This document shows, in pieces, positions 50,765 through 60,268 of a stretch of DNA of 64,000 bases (within the stretch, counting starts at the first letter, position 1; each line of letters opens with the position of its first letter). The notes beneath the pieces were generated by a model. The model searched no databases, was not told the origin of the DNA, and saw only the letters and a program-made list of their open reading frames with translations. The stretch is from Acinetobacter beijerinckii CIP 110307 (GTDB lineage: Bacteria > Pseudomonadota > Gammaproteobacteria > Pseudomonadales > Moraxellaceae), in NCBI RefSeq assembly GCF_000369005.1, contig NZ_KB849764.1:124702-188701 (forward strand), written 5' to 3'. Both the position numbers and the translations under genes were made by a program.

Positions 50765-51715
50765 TTAATTTTCTCCACTTAATGATTTTAATAGGCTAGA
50801 TAATTTGGGACTTAAATAAAATCCAATATTTTCTGCTTCATTGGTGGCAAGTTTGTTATTGTAAATATTTATTAAAATTTCATTTTCTCTTATATCTCTT
50901 ATTCTTATTTGTGCATTAAGAAATGCTAATGGTTTGCCAGGTATTTTTATTTTTGAACCGGAAATAATCTCTTTAGTAATTATTTTAATTATTTCATTAT
51001 CATCAATAACTAATTCTTCTTTGTTAACTAAATGAGAATTAAATACTAAATTAATATTCTTAATTTCAGATGATTTTATAGAGTTACTGCCTAAAGTAAT
51101 AATATCACTCATAATTTCGTATTCTTGAAAATGCGGGCTTGGAGCAGAAATAGGAGCTGGTCGATTTTCAGGTGTTGCTACTTGCCATACTGCACCATTT
51201 TCTTGCCAAATTCGGCATTTGTTGTTGGAGAATAAAAAACCTGTATTAGCCATTACAGGTTTTTTTATAACTTTAGCAATTGCGTAAAGTAGAGCAGCTC
51301 CCTCTTCACCTGCACCAGTATGACAAGACCAAATTTTCAACCATGGAAAGTTACGTTGACTAAGTTTTTCTAAAAAAGGGCCCCATGCAACTTGATTCCA
51401 ATTAGCTATAAAGTTCTTTTGCCAGTCTTGGGGACCATGACCACTACCAGACGTTAAAAAACCTTCACTTCCATGACCACCAATATTCAGTGCCCCTGAA
51501 CCTTGTATTTGATTATCGATTGAATTGGAGGCTGGTAGTCTACTTAAAAAATTATTGACTGCTTGCTCAGTAGTTGAATGTCTCATTGAATTCCAAAAGC
51601 CACATGCTAAATTATTATTTGCACCGTTATCAGCACCGTTTGAAATAGTGTTTATTTCACCTATACCTGAGATGCCTATTTCGTAAGATATTTCAACTAG
51701 TTTTAGTTCATTCAT
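50765..51715 (-). CDS. Caspase-like (clan CD, DUF4347-like) protein
   Basis: 316 residues. A predicted His-Cys dyad of the caspase/gingipain type is visible: GALNIGGHGSEGF with H81, and LKIWSCHTGAGEEGAALLYAIAK with C131, followed by the DUF4347-like pattern KPVMANTGF. The C-terminal ~110 residues are a separate beta-rich domain of unknown kind. No signal peptide. It lies next to phage lysis genes and is divergent from a lipoprotein gene. Candidate roles include a host-takeover or defence protease; none is demonstrated. Low GC. Confidence 0.65.
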   Translation of the reverse strand: MNELKLVEISYEIGISGIGEINTISNGADNGANNNLACGFWNSMRHSTTEQAVNNFLSRLPASNSIDNQIQGSGALNIGGHGSEGFLTSGSGHGPQDWQKNFIANWNQVAWGPFLEKLSQRNFPWLKIWSCHTGAGEEGAALLYAIAKVIKKPVMANTGFLFSNNKCRIWQENGAVWQVATPENRPAPISAPSPHFQEYEIMSDIITLGSNSIKSSEIKNINLVFNSHLVNKEELVIDDNEIIKIITKEIISGSKIKIPGKPLAFLNAQIRIRDIRENEILINIYNNKLATNEAENIGFYLSPKLSSLLKSLSGEN

Positions 51716-51872
51716 TTTTATTACTCTTTTTTTGTTAGTTATATTATTATATGATAATAATATATGAGATTAAAGCAAGGTTTGAGTAAAATAATTGTTT
51801 TAATTATTTTATAAATTTAATTTAGTTTTTCTAAATTATTTTCTAATAATATTTTAAAGATAAGGTTTTGGA

Positions 51873-52379
51873 ATGCGAATATTAATATTTATTATAGCTA
51901 TTTTTATTTTAAATGGGTGTTCTGGAAATGTTTATACAGTAAAAAATCCTATCATAGAATCCAATAAAAAAGTATTGGGAATTCCATTCTATGGATATAA
52001 AATCCAAGAAAAAACTGTTTTATTGGATCGTATAAGAAATCCAAAAACTGGTGAAATTACACATTCTATGTATGAATCGGAAAGCTCTAAAAAATATTGC
52101 AAACCTGATAAACGTATAGATAAAATTCCTGTAGCTGATTATTCGCAATTATATTATATTTATTATGATCCTGCTTTTTTTGAAAGTAGCAAATTTGGAG
52201 TAACTTTAGAAAAAGGAATGTTGACAAGCATAAATAGTGAGTCAACTCCAGGTCCTAAAGTTGCTATCGAAACGCTTCAAGGGATTGCTTCATTGAGAGA
52301 GGATATTTTGAATGGTTTCAATGTTCAGGAGAGTTTGGTACAAACAAAATCTATAATTTTATGTTCTGAGGAAAAATAA
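51873..52379 (+). CDS. Hypothetical lipoprotein
   Basis: 168 residues with a lipoprotein signal (MRILIFIIAIFILNGC, lipidated Cys at 16). The mature part is unrecognised (VLGIPFYGYKIQEKTVLLDRIRNPKTGEITH). Divergent from the caspase-like gene across a 157-base AT-rich gap, so the two could share regulation. Accessory; function unknown. Confidence 0.7.
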   Translation: MRILIFIIAIFILNGCSGNVYTVKNPIIESNKKVLGIPFYGYKIQEKTVLLDRIRNPKTGEITHSMYESESSKKYCKPDKRIDKIPVADYSQLYYIYYDPAFFESSKFGVTLEKGMLTSINSESTPGPKVAIETLQGIASLREDILNGFNVQESLVQTKSIILCSEEK

Positions 52380-52446
52380 TGAAAATTATAATTCAAAAGC
52401 CCTTTTTGAAGTGCTCGATTCAACGATATATAGATACTACAGATTC

Positions 52447-52617
52447 TCATTTCAAATAAAAGCCAAGCATCACAGCAAACATTCCAGGAAGCATACATAA
52501 AAAGCCCATCGCTTTAGCTTCTTGGGTGTTTCTGATATGTCTATGAAATATATGTGGACCAAAGATCACTCCGAAAAAAGCTAAGATGAATCCAATAATT
52601 ATCAAAAATGCAGACAT
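52447..52617 (-). CDS. Small two-helix membrane protein
   Basis: 56 residues: a membrane helix at about 3-22 (AFLIIIGFILAFFGVIFG), a charged loop HRHIRNTQEAKA, then a second helix (MGFLCMLPGMFAVMLGFYL). Twelve bases downstream of the 213-residue membrane protein gene in the same direction, so probably cotranscribed. Function unknown. Confidence 0.6.
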   Translation of the reverse strand: MSAFLIIIGFILAFFGVIFGPHIFHRHIRNTQEAKAMGFLCMLPGMFAVMLGFYLK

Positions 52618-52629
52618 ATTTTTTATCCG

Positions 52630-53271
52630 TTAAGATGTTTTCTTATCAAAATTAGAACTCAAATACACAACATTTTTTGGTTCAACCATAGAGACATTTT
52701 TCTTTTCATCAATGACGGCACATAAGGCAGAGCCACATAAGATACGGTATTGTTTTAAATCGGTTTCAGAGCCAGTAATTTTGACTAAAGGTAATTCATT
52801 AATATTGGCGAGAATGTCCATACCATTTTTCTTGCCTTTTTCTTGTGTATCAAGAATTGATGTAAATATTACAACTGAACAACCTATGATTAGAGATACA
52901 TAAAGAGTAAAAGTTGTATAGTTCTTTTCTAATTCATCTATTTGACTAGAATTGTGAGGTTTAACTTCATGTTTAAAGCGAAACTTAATCTTCCGTCGTA
53001 AAAAATCAACTATTGTTTGATCTAAATCTAGAGAAACATAAACATATCGTAAAACATAAAGACCTATTCCAGTTAGGAAAATAGCGATTAAAGGGCTTAA
53101 TGCTTTCAGAAATCCCCAATAGATTTTATCTTGAACGCTAAAGTTTAGGACGACTGGATCTACATAGAAGGGACGTAGTAACCCTCCCAAATAAGATTGA
53201 CCAGATACAAATAGAAAAATGGCGATCAAAGAAGTGATGATTGCCAAATCAAACGAAAAATTAAACTTCAT
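52630..53271 (-). CDS. Hypothetical inner-membrane protein
   Basis: 213 residues: three membrane helices (about 9-29, 52-75 and 122-142), a basic cytoplasmic loop (FLRRKIKFRFKHEVK), and a C-terminal soluble domain of ~65 residues with two Cys (RILCGSALCAVIDEKK). No family recognised. It forms a likely two-gene unit with the small membrane protein. Confidence 0.65.
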   Translation of the reverse strand: MKFNFSFDLAIITSLIAIFLFVSGQSYLGGLLRPFYVDPVVLNFSVQDKIYWGFLKALSPLIAIFLTGIGLYVLRYVYVSLDLDQTIVDFLRRKIKFRFKHEVKPHNSSQIDELEKNYTTFTLYVSLIIGCSVVIFTSILDTQEKGKKNGMDILANINELPLVKITGSETDLKQYRILCGSALCAVIDEKKNVSMVEPKNVVYLSSNFDKKTS

Positions 53272-53419
53272 GTTCTTTCCTTATTATTTCTTGTTCGGGC
53301 AATTCTTGCCATTTCCACCCGATAAACAATCATCTTAATTGTATTTGTGAAAGCCCTCATAAGAGGGCTTAGTTCACAGGCTAGTTTTTGGAAACGTACC
53401 TTAACTATTCTTATCTTTT

Positions 53420-54052
53420 TTAGATCACTACACCATCTTGTTCAATTTTTTCTGCAGCTTTCCAACTTGGTAGCGAGCTCAAATGTTCGACATAGCTTTT
53501 GATATGGGGGTATTTTTCACCTTGTTTCATATGATGAATTAACCCGTGAAGAGCAAATCCCATCATAAAGTCTGCGCCAGTTAAACGATCGTCCACCAAA
53601 AATAATTTATCATTTAAATAATCATTTAAATAACCAAAAACTTTATCAAATTCAATTTGTGTATAGTTTTCTAGAAATACTAATTTTGTGCCGTGTTTAG
53701 TTTCTATTTGATTAAACGTTTTTAATAAAAATGGCACCATCGCAGAGCTTTCTGCAAAGTGAATCCATTGTAGGTAATCTGCATAAGTAGCGTCATTTGT
53801 ATCGGGTGCTAGATGTGTTGCAAGTTTTTGAATCAGTAATTCTACAATAGCTCCTGATTCTGCAATGACTTTACCTTGCCATTCAATTACAGGGGATTTT
53901 CCTAAAGGGTGAATGTTTTTTAGTGACTCAGGTGCCAAATGAGTTGTTTTGTCACGGTAATAGCGTTGTAATTGATACGGTTGTTTGATTTCTTCTAGTA
54001 ACCACAAAATGCGGAAAGATCGTGATTGATCTAAGTGATGCAATGTAATCAT
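53420..54052 (-). CDS. Glutathione S-transferase
   Basis: 210 residues with an N-terminal thioredoxin-like domain (LHHLDQSRSFRILWLLEEI, GKSPVIEWQGKVIAESGAIVELL) and an all-helical C-terminal domain (LTGADFMMGFALHGLI). The Ser/Arg at the start of helix 1 is typical of bacterial GSTs. Cytoplasmic; substrate unknown. Probably core chromosome, lying between the prophage-like region and the tRNA-like remnant. Confidence 0.9.
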   Translation of the reverse strand: MITLHHLDQSRSFRILWLLEEIKQPYQLQRYYRDKTTHLAPESLKNIHPLGKSPVIEWQGKVIAESGAIVELLIQKLATHLAPDTNDATYADYLQWIHFAESSAMVPFLLKTFNQIETKHGTKLVFLENYTQIEFDKVFGYLNDYLNDKLFLVDDRLTGADFMMGFALHGLIHHMKQGEKYPHIKSYVEHLSSLPSWKAAEKIEQDGVVI

Positions 54053-54447
54053 GTTGATTCCTATCTTAAAAACTTTATGGGAAATTCTCCCAAATTCTAC
54101 GGTTTCAAATATACCCTTAAGTCAATTGATAGTGCTGTTTATCTACTTATAAATAACAATTCAAGCTAGGGCTATATTGATGAGGCTGAGAAAGAGGCAT
54201 TACAGAGAAAGTTGAATGCTCATCAATATAATTTAACTTAAATGAAAGTTAAAATTATTTTAATTTCATCCTAGAATTTTATAGAGCAGACTTTGATTTT
54301 TGATCGAAAAATGTTAGAAATTTTTGGAGAATAAAATTGTAAAATTCTGATTTTATTGAAGTAAGGAAAGTGGTTTTTGACCTGATTTTCAGTCAAATGA
54401 TGCATACTATTTTTATATAATGTAATTTGTTAGGTTGGGTTTGATGC

Positions 54448-54496
54448 AATCTTTAAATCGTAAAGGTTAATAGTTCGAGCCTACACTTACCAAAAT
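54448..54496 (+). other. Degenerate tRNA-like remnant (possible attachment-site relic)
   Basis: An anticodon-arm-like hairpin (tcttt / aaagg) is followed by tagttcgagcct and then taccaaaat. The sequence agttcgag, then ct, then taccaaaat also occurs at the 3' end of tRNA-Val at 45021-45044. The T stem pairs at only three positions and the acceptor is too short, so this is not a functional tRNA. Confidence 0.35.
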
Positions 54497-54667
54497 ATAG
54501 GGACTTAGGAGCATAAAACAGTTTGTAAGTTCTTTATTAAAGTTTATTTGTATTTGTCACCCTACATTATCTTGACCCAAACAAATATTGGTGATAATTT
54601 AAACAATAAGGAAGTCATATACTATTTGGGATTCAAGAGAAATCTTGCCTAAATGAACAAAGATATG

Positions 54668-54765
54668 ACAACCTGAATACACAGCTAACAACGAACGAAA
54701 CGGTTCAGATCGTTTTTAAAAATGTTCAAGGTTGTAGAAAAGCCCGTTAATCGGGCTTTTTTAAT
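54668..54765 (+). ncRNA. Possible small RNA ending in a strong terminator
   Basis: A terminator (aaagcccg / cgggcttt plus a T run, 54738-54762) has no protein gene upstream of it. Just before it, caacctgaa (54671-54679) can pair with ttcaaggttg (54725-54734) around a 45-base loop. The promoter is not clear; a tatact lies about 50 bases upstream. Confidence 0.3.
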
Positions 54766-54835
54766 GCCAATTAGGTTTGAAGAAGCTTTAGGCTTTAGTG
54801 TGAAATAAAGATTGGGGTAGCAATAGGGGATTGTG

Positions 54836-55057
54836 ATGCTGATGTTTATTATTTTGGTCATCGTGATTGGCTTAGTTTTATTAATTTTCTTTGCAAAGAA
54901 AACAGATGATACACAGGATAATTCTGATTATAGCCACTCTTATACTTCTACAACATCCAACTGCGATTCATTTCAGGACAATAATGATCAACGTATAGAT
55001 AATAGTGGTTCTAATGCTGACTCAAGTAGTTGCGATAGTAGTAGCAGTAATGATTAA
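54836..55057 (+). CDS. Small single-pass membrane protein with Ser/Asp/Asn-rich tail
   Basis: 73 residues from the ATG at 54836; agggga 5 bases upstream supports it over the GTG at 54833. One membrane helix (MFIILVIVIGLVLLIFFA) is followed by a disordered Ser/Asp/Asn-rich tail ending DSSSSND. Function unknown. A terminator follows at once. Confidence 0.65.
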   Translation: MLMFIILVIVIGLVLLIFFAKKTDDTQDNSDYSHSYTSTTSNCDSFQDNNDQRIDNSGSNADSSSCDSSSSND

Positions 55058-55060
55058 AAA

Positions 55061-55093
55061 AACTTGTACCCCTTGGGGTAAGGGGTACAAGTT
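55061..55093 (-). terminator. Terminator, mainly for the pirin gene
   Basis: Perfect fourteen-pair stem (aacttgtacccctt / aaggggtacaagtt) with an A run on the left, giving a T run for the leftward gene. Confidence 0.88.
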
Positions 55094-55102
55094 AAACTGA
55101 GT

Positions 55103-55786
55103 TTAAGGCAGGTCAAACCAGATCATTTGACTGTCATGCAATGCTGTAATGGTTGCCGTCTCATCAAATACTAAAGCGTCACCAGCTTTAACCAAATGAT
55201 CGGCAATCATTACTTCACCTGAAATTACATGTACATAATTCACTTTTTTCCGTGCTGTAATTTCTAAATGTTGATGTTTCTCAATCACTGCAGTTTTGAC
55301 TTCAGCATTTTGGCGAATCAGCATTGGCGCGGTTTCATCACCAGCAATCAAGTGCCATTGATTTGGGTGATCTTTCGGATTGAGTTGAATTTGCTGATAG
55401 GTTGGTTCAGTATCTTGTACATTCGGTTGAATCCATATCTGTAATAGATGCACCGCTTTATCATGCTTGTTCATTTCACTGTGGGTGACCCCAGTTCCAG
55501 CGCTCATCAACTGCCATTCACCGGCATTGATTTGGCCTTCATTACCCATACTGTCCTTATGGGAAATGGTGCCATCAAGTACACAGGTCAAGATTTCCAT
55601 GTTGTCATGGGGATGAGTGCCGAAACCATTATGCGCAGCAACTGTATCGTCGTTAATCACGCGAAGTGCACTGACGCCCATGTATTTCGGGTTATACCAG
55701 CTTCCAAATGAAAAGCTATGATAGGTGTCTAACCAACCTGCTTTGACATGACCACGGTTTTCACTACGATGTAGATAAGCATTCAT
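55103..55786 (-). CDS. Pirin family protein (YhhW-like)
   Basis: 227 residues, bicupin. Metal ligands of the N-terminal cupin are in FGTHPHDNMEILTCVLDG and MSAGTGVTHSEMN. E. coli YhhW of this family degrades quercetin in vitro; the physiological substrate is unknown. Cytoplasmic. Monocistronic. Confidence 0.92.
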   Translation of the reverse strand: MNAYLHRSENRGHVKAGWLDTYHSFSFGSWYNPKYMGVSALRVINDDTVAAHNGFGTHPHDNMEILTCVLDGTISHKDSMGNEGQINAGEWQLMSAGTGVTHSEMNKHDKAVHLLQIWIQPNVQDTEPTYQQIQLNPKDHPNQWHLIAGDETAPMLIRQNAEVKTAVIEKHQHLEITARKKVNYVHVISGEVMIADHLVKAGDALVFDETATITALHDSQMIWFDLP

Positions 55787-55925
55787 CTTTCATCTCCCAA
55801 ATTATTGTGTTTTGCTTAATGCTTATATTATCGATTCATAATGACGATAAATAGTCTTTAATTGCGACATATTGTTCTATAAATGCAATGATTCAATAGT
55901 TTCTATTTTCTTGGATAAAATAAAA

Positions 55926-55955
55926 AAGGGCTGAATAAAAATATTCAGCCTTTTT
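55926..55955 (-). terminator. Terminator of argG
   Basis: Stem ggctgaata / tattcagcc with A and T runs on both sides. A second palindrome (ttggtaaatt / aatttaccaa, 55959-55978) lies between it and the argG stop. Confidence 0.88.
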
Positions 55956-55982
55956 AAGTTGGTAAATTAATTTACCAATCTT

Positions 55983-57341
<1,359 letters not shown>

Positions 57342-57617
57342 TTATTAGTAAAGACCCCTAATCGGTAGTCTTGGAGAATAAAAAATCGGAGCTATTGTAA
57401 CACTTTTCATTAAGCTTGTTTTCGTCAAAAAAAAACTAAGCAAAAAATTTATGCTCTAATTCATTTTGTTTTTAATTTTTAAGCTGAAAAGCATATTCGT
57501 TACATTAGTTTTGACTTTAGTGTCAGCATTTTCTCAAAAAGAGTCATAAACTCATATAAAAATTCAGTTAAAGTACTATGCAACAAGTTGCAAAGCCAAA
57601 ATTATAGAAGGAATACC

Positions 57618-59648
57618 ATGACTAGCTATGCAAATATCTTAAAACCATTACATTTAGGTTTTACTACTATTAAAAACCGTGTCGTAATGGGCTCAATGCA
57701 CTCAGGTTTAGAGGATCGTTTTTTTAATTATCCTAAACTAGCTGCTTATTTTGGTGAGCGAGCAAAGGGTGGAGTTGGATTGATCATCACAGGTGGTATT
57801 TCTCCAAACCGTCAGGGTTGGTTACTCCCTGCGGGCGGAACGATGAATAGTTTGGCAGATATTCCTCATCATCGTTTAGTGACTCATGCAGTGCATAAGC
57901 ATGGCGCAAAAATTTTAATGCAAATCTTGCATTCAGGTCGCTATGGTTATCATCCATTTTCGGTTTCATCTTCACCGATTCAAGCGCCTATTAATCCATT
58001 TAAACCGCGTCAAATGTCTGATTCTCAGATTTTAGCAACAATTGATGATTACGCGCGCTGTGCAAGCTTAGCGAAAAAAGCAGGCTATGATGGCGTAGAA
58101 ATCATGGGTTCGGAAGGTTATTTAATTAACCAGTTTCTCAGCAGCCATGTGAACAAGCGTACTGACCGTTGGGGCGGTGATATCGACAATCGTATGCGCT
58201 TCCCTGTTGAAATTGTAAAAGCAATTCGCGCTAAAGTGGGTGAAAAATTCATTATTGCATTCCGTTTGTCTTTACTTGATTTGGTACATGATGGCAACAC
58301 AATGCAAGAAGTGATTGTGGTTGCAAAGGCATTAGAGAAAGCTGGAATTACGCTATTAAATACAGGTATTGGCTGGCATGAAGCACGTGTTCCAACGATT
58401 GTGACTTCTGTGCCACGTGCTGCATTTGTGGATTATACCGCAGCAGTGAAACAGCACGTATCTGTTCCAGTTATTGCTTCAAACCGAATTAATATGCCAG
58501 ATGTTGCCGAAGAAATTATTGCTTCTGGCAAGGCCGATATGGTGCAAATGGCACGTCCATTCTTGGCCGATGCCTATTGGGTAAATAAAACCGCGACCAA
58601 TCGTGTTGATGAAATTAATACCTGTATTGCGTGTAACCAAGCTTGTTTAGACCATGCCTTTAAAAATGAACGTGTCAGCTGTTTAGTCAATCCACAAGCG
58701 TGTCATGAAACAGAATTAGTTTATATCAAAACCAAGAAACCAAAGCGTATTGCTGTTGTTGGTGGTGGTGTAGCAGGTATGTCTGCTGCAACCGTTGCAG
58801 CAAGTCGTGGCCACGCCGTAACGTTATTTGAAGCCAATAACGATGTCGGTGGTCAGTTTAACTTGGCGAAAGTTGTGCCTGGTAAAGAAGAGTTTCATGA
58901 AACGATTCGTTATTTCAAAGTTCAGCTCAAGCAGACTGGTGTTGATGTACGTTTAAATACTAAAGCCAGTCGTGAGCAATTAGAACGTGAAGGTTTTGAT
59001 GAAGTAATTGTGGCAACAGGTGTTGTACCACGCGCATTAAAAATTCAAGGTAGTACTGCACCACAAGTGTTGTCATATGCTGAAGTATTACGTGGTGCAG
59101 AAGTGGGTCATAAAGTTGCCGTGATTGGGGCAGGTGGTATTGGCTTTGACGTATCAGAGTTTTTATTAAAACCACCACACCAACCACAGCCACAACCATT
59201 AGTAGAATGGCAACGTGAATGGGGTGTTGATCCAGATCCTAATTATATTTCTGAAGGTGGAATGCAACGTCCAGAAGTTGAAATACCTGTGCGTCAAATT
59301 TATCTATTACAGCGTAAGACAACGCCATTAGGTATTGGTTTGGGCAAAACCTCTGGTTGGGTGCATCGCGCGCAACTTAAAAAGCATGCCGTACGTATGC
59401 TGCGTGGTGTGCAGTATAAAGCCGTAACTGATGAGGGCCTATGGGTTGAGCACAATGGTCATGATCAATTATTACGTGTCGATACGATAGTAGTATGTGC
59501 AGGGCAGGAATCAGTTAAAGAGCTGATGCCTAAAGAGGGTGAAAACACGTCGGCGAACTACCATATTATTGGTGGTGCGAAGCTTGCAGCTGAGCTAGAT
59601 GCTAAACGTGCGATAAGAGATGGTGCTGAATTAGCCGCTAAACTCTAA
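57618..59648 (+). CDS. fadH: 2,4-dienoyl-CoA reductase (NADPH)
   Basis: 676 residues from the ATG at 57618, which has aagga before it; a start 30 bases upstream is rejected. An N-terminal old-yellow-enzyme TIM barrel (GGVGLIITGGISPN, SHVNKRTDRWGGDIDNRMRFP), the Fe-S cysteines (CIACNQACLDH...CLVNP), an FAD domain (IAVVGGGVAGMSAA) and an NADPH domain (VAVIGAGGIGFDVSEFL) are in order. Needed for beta-oxidation of unsaturated fatty acids. Monocistronic. Confidence 0.96.
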   Translation: MTSYANILKPLHLGFTTIKNRVVMGSMHSGLEDRFFNYPKLAAYFGERAKGGVGLIITGGISPNRQGWLLPAGGTMNSLADIPHHRLVTHAVHKHGAKILMQILHSGRYGYHPFSVSSSPIQAPINPFKPRQMSDSQILATIDDYARCASLAKKAGYDGVEIMGSEGYLINQFLSSHVNKRTDRWGGDIDNRMRFPVEIVKAIRAKVGEKFIIAFRLSLLDLVHDGNTMQEVIVVAKALEKAGITLLNTGIGWHEARVPTIVTSVPRAAFVDYTAAVKQHVSVPVIASNRINMPDVAEEIIASGKADMVQMARPFLADAYWVNKTATNRVDEINTCIACNQACLDHAFKNERVSCLVNPQACHETELVYIKTKKPKRIAVVGGGVAGMSAATVAASRGHAVTLFEANNDVGGQFNLAKVVPGKEEFHETIRYFKVQLKQTGVDVRLNTKASREQLEREGFDEVIVATGVVPRALKIQGSTAPQVLSYAEVLRGAEVGHKVAVIGAGGIGFDVSEFLLKPPHQPQPQPLVEWQREWGVDPDPNYISEGGMQRPEVEIPVRQIYLLQRKTTPLGIGLGKTSGWVHRAQLKKHAVRMLRGVQYKAVTDEGLWVEHNGHDQLLRVDTIVVCAGQESVKELMPKEGENTSANYHIIGGAKLAAELDAKRAIRDGAELAAKL

Positions 59649-59733
59649 AACTGATGAAACAATATGCACTTGAATACGTTGCAGTTAAATTTCTCTTGTG
59701 TAAAGAGGGCAAGCTTTGTATTCTTACGCACAT

Positions 59734-59823
59734 GGAAGCGTGGCAGAGCGGTTTAATGCACCGGTCTTGAAAACCGACGAGGGTGTGAGTCCTCCGTGAG
59801 TTCGAATCTCACCGCTTCCGCCA
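59734..59823 (+). tRNA. tRNA-Ser (TGA)
   Basis: 90 bases with encoded CCA. Acceptor ggaagcg / cgcttcc, anticodon loop cttgaaa with TGA at 59768-59770, long variable arm as in all tRNA-Ser, T arm gttcgaatc. The sequence that follows looks like an integrated element, so its 3' end may be the attachment site. Confidence 0.97.
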
Positions 59824-59834
59824 AATATTTAAAT

Positions 59835-59865
59835 AAGCCCTTGTTTTTACAAGGGCTTGTTTTTT
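59835..59865 (+). terminator. Terminator after tRNA-Ser
   Basis: Stem aagcccttg / caagggctt followed by a T run. Confidence 0.9.
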
Positions 59866-60268
59866 ATCTATGATTTTACCCCTCAACCTACCCCTCATCA
59901 AACATTGGATTAGGTGATATCTAAAGAGACATCTTTTTACTTATTTGGACATCATATTAGTTGAAAGAAAATTTCTAGTAGAATTCCAAACTGATTTTAA
60001 GGTGGGGAATTTTGCAAATATCCACTTTGGTCTTATGCTTGAATGGTCTGTTGTATTTGGTTTTTTACTGTTGCTTATCTTTACTTTCATCTTGGATGAG
60101 TTTTCTTGATCTTATACATTCTGTTTATGAGATTTTATCGATTCATAATTATGGGCAGACTGTAAAAAAATAAATCTACCCATATTCTTTAGATGCTTGT
60201 AAGTGATGTTAAACCCATAAATTTGATGATACTGGTATATCATACGGACTGTTAAGTTGTCTGCATCC
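59866..60268. other. Gap at the left edge of the element
   Basis: No integrase is present here. One open frame from 59918 ends at a stop near 60107 and encodes a hydrophobic C-terminus (MLEWSVVFGFLLLLIFTFIL), but it has no clear start or ribosome binding site; it could be a small membrane peptide or a fragment. The rest is featureless. Confidence 0.4.

Larger units (their letters stand above)
54053..54835. other. 783-base intergenic region
   Basis: No protein gene seen. It contains a degenerate tRNA-like segment near 54448-54492 and a possible small RNA ending in a strong terminator at 54738-54762 (described separately). The remainder is AT-rich without repeats that I can see. Confidence 0.5.

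Noticed and set aside
54421..54500. A functional tRNA
   Set aside because: The T stem is mismatched, the acceptor arm is too short and the anticodon loop lacks the conserved T at position 33.
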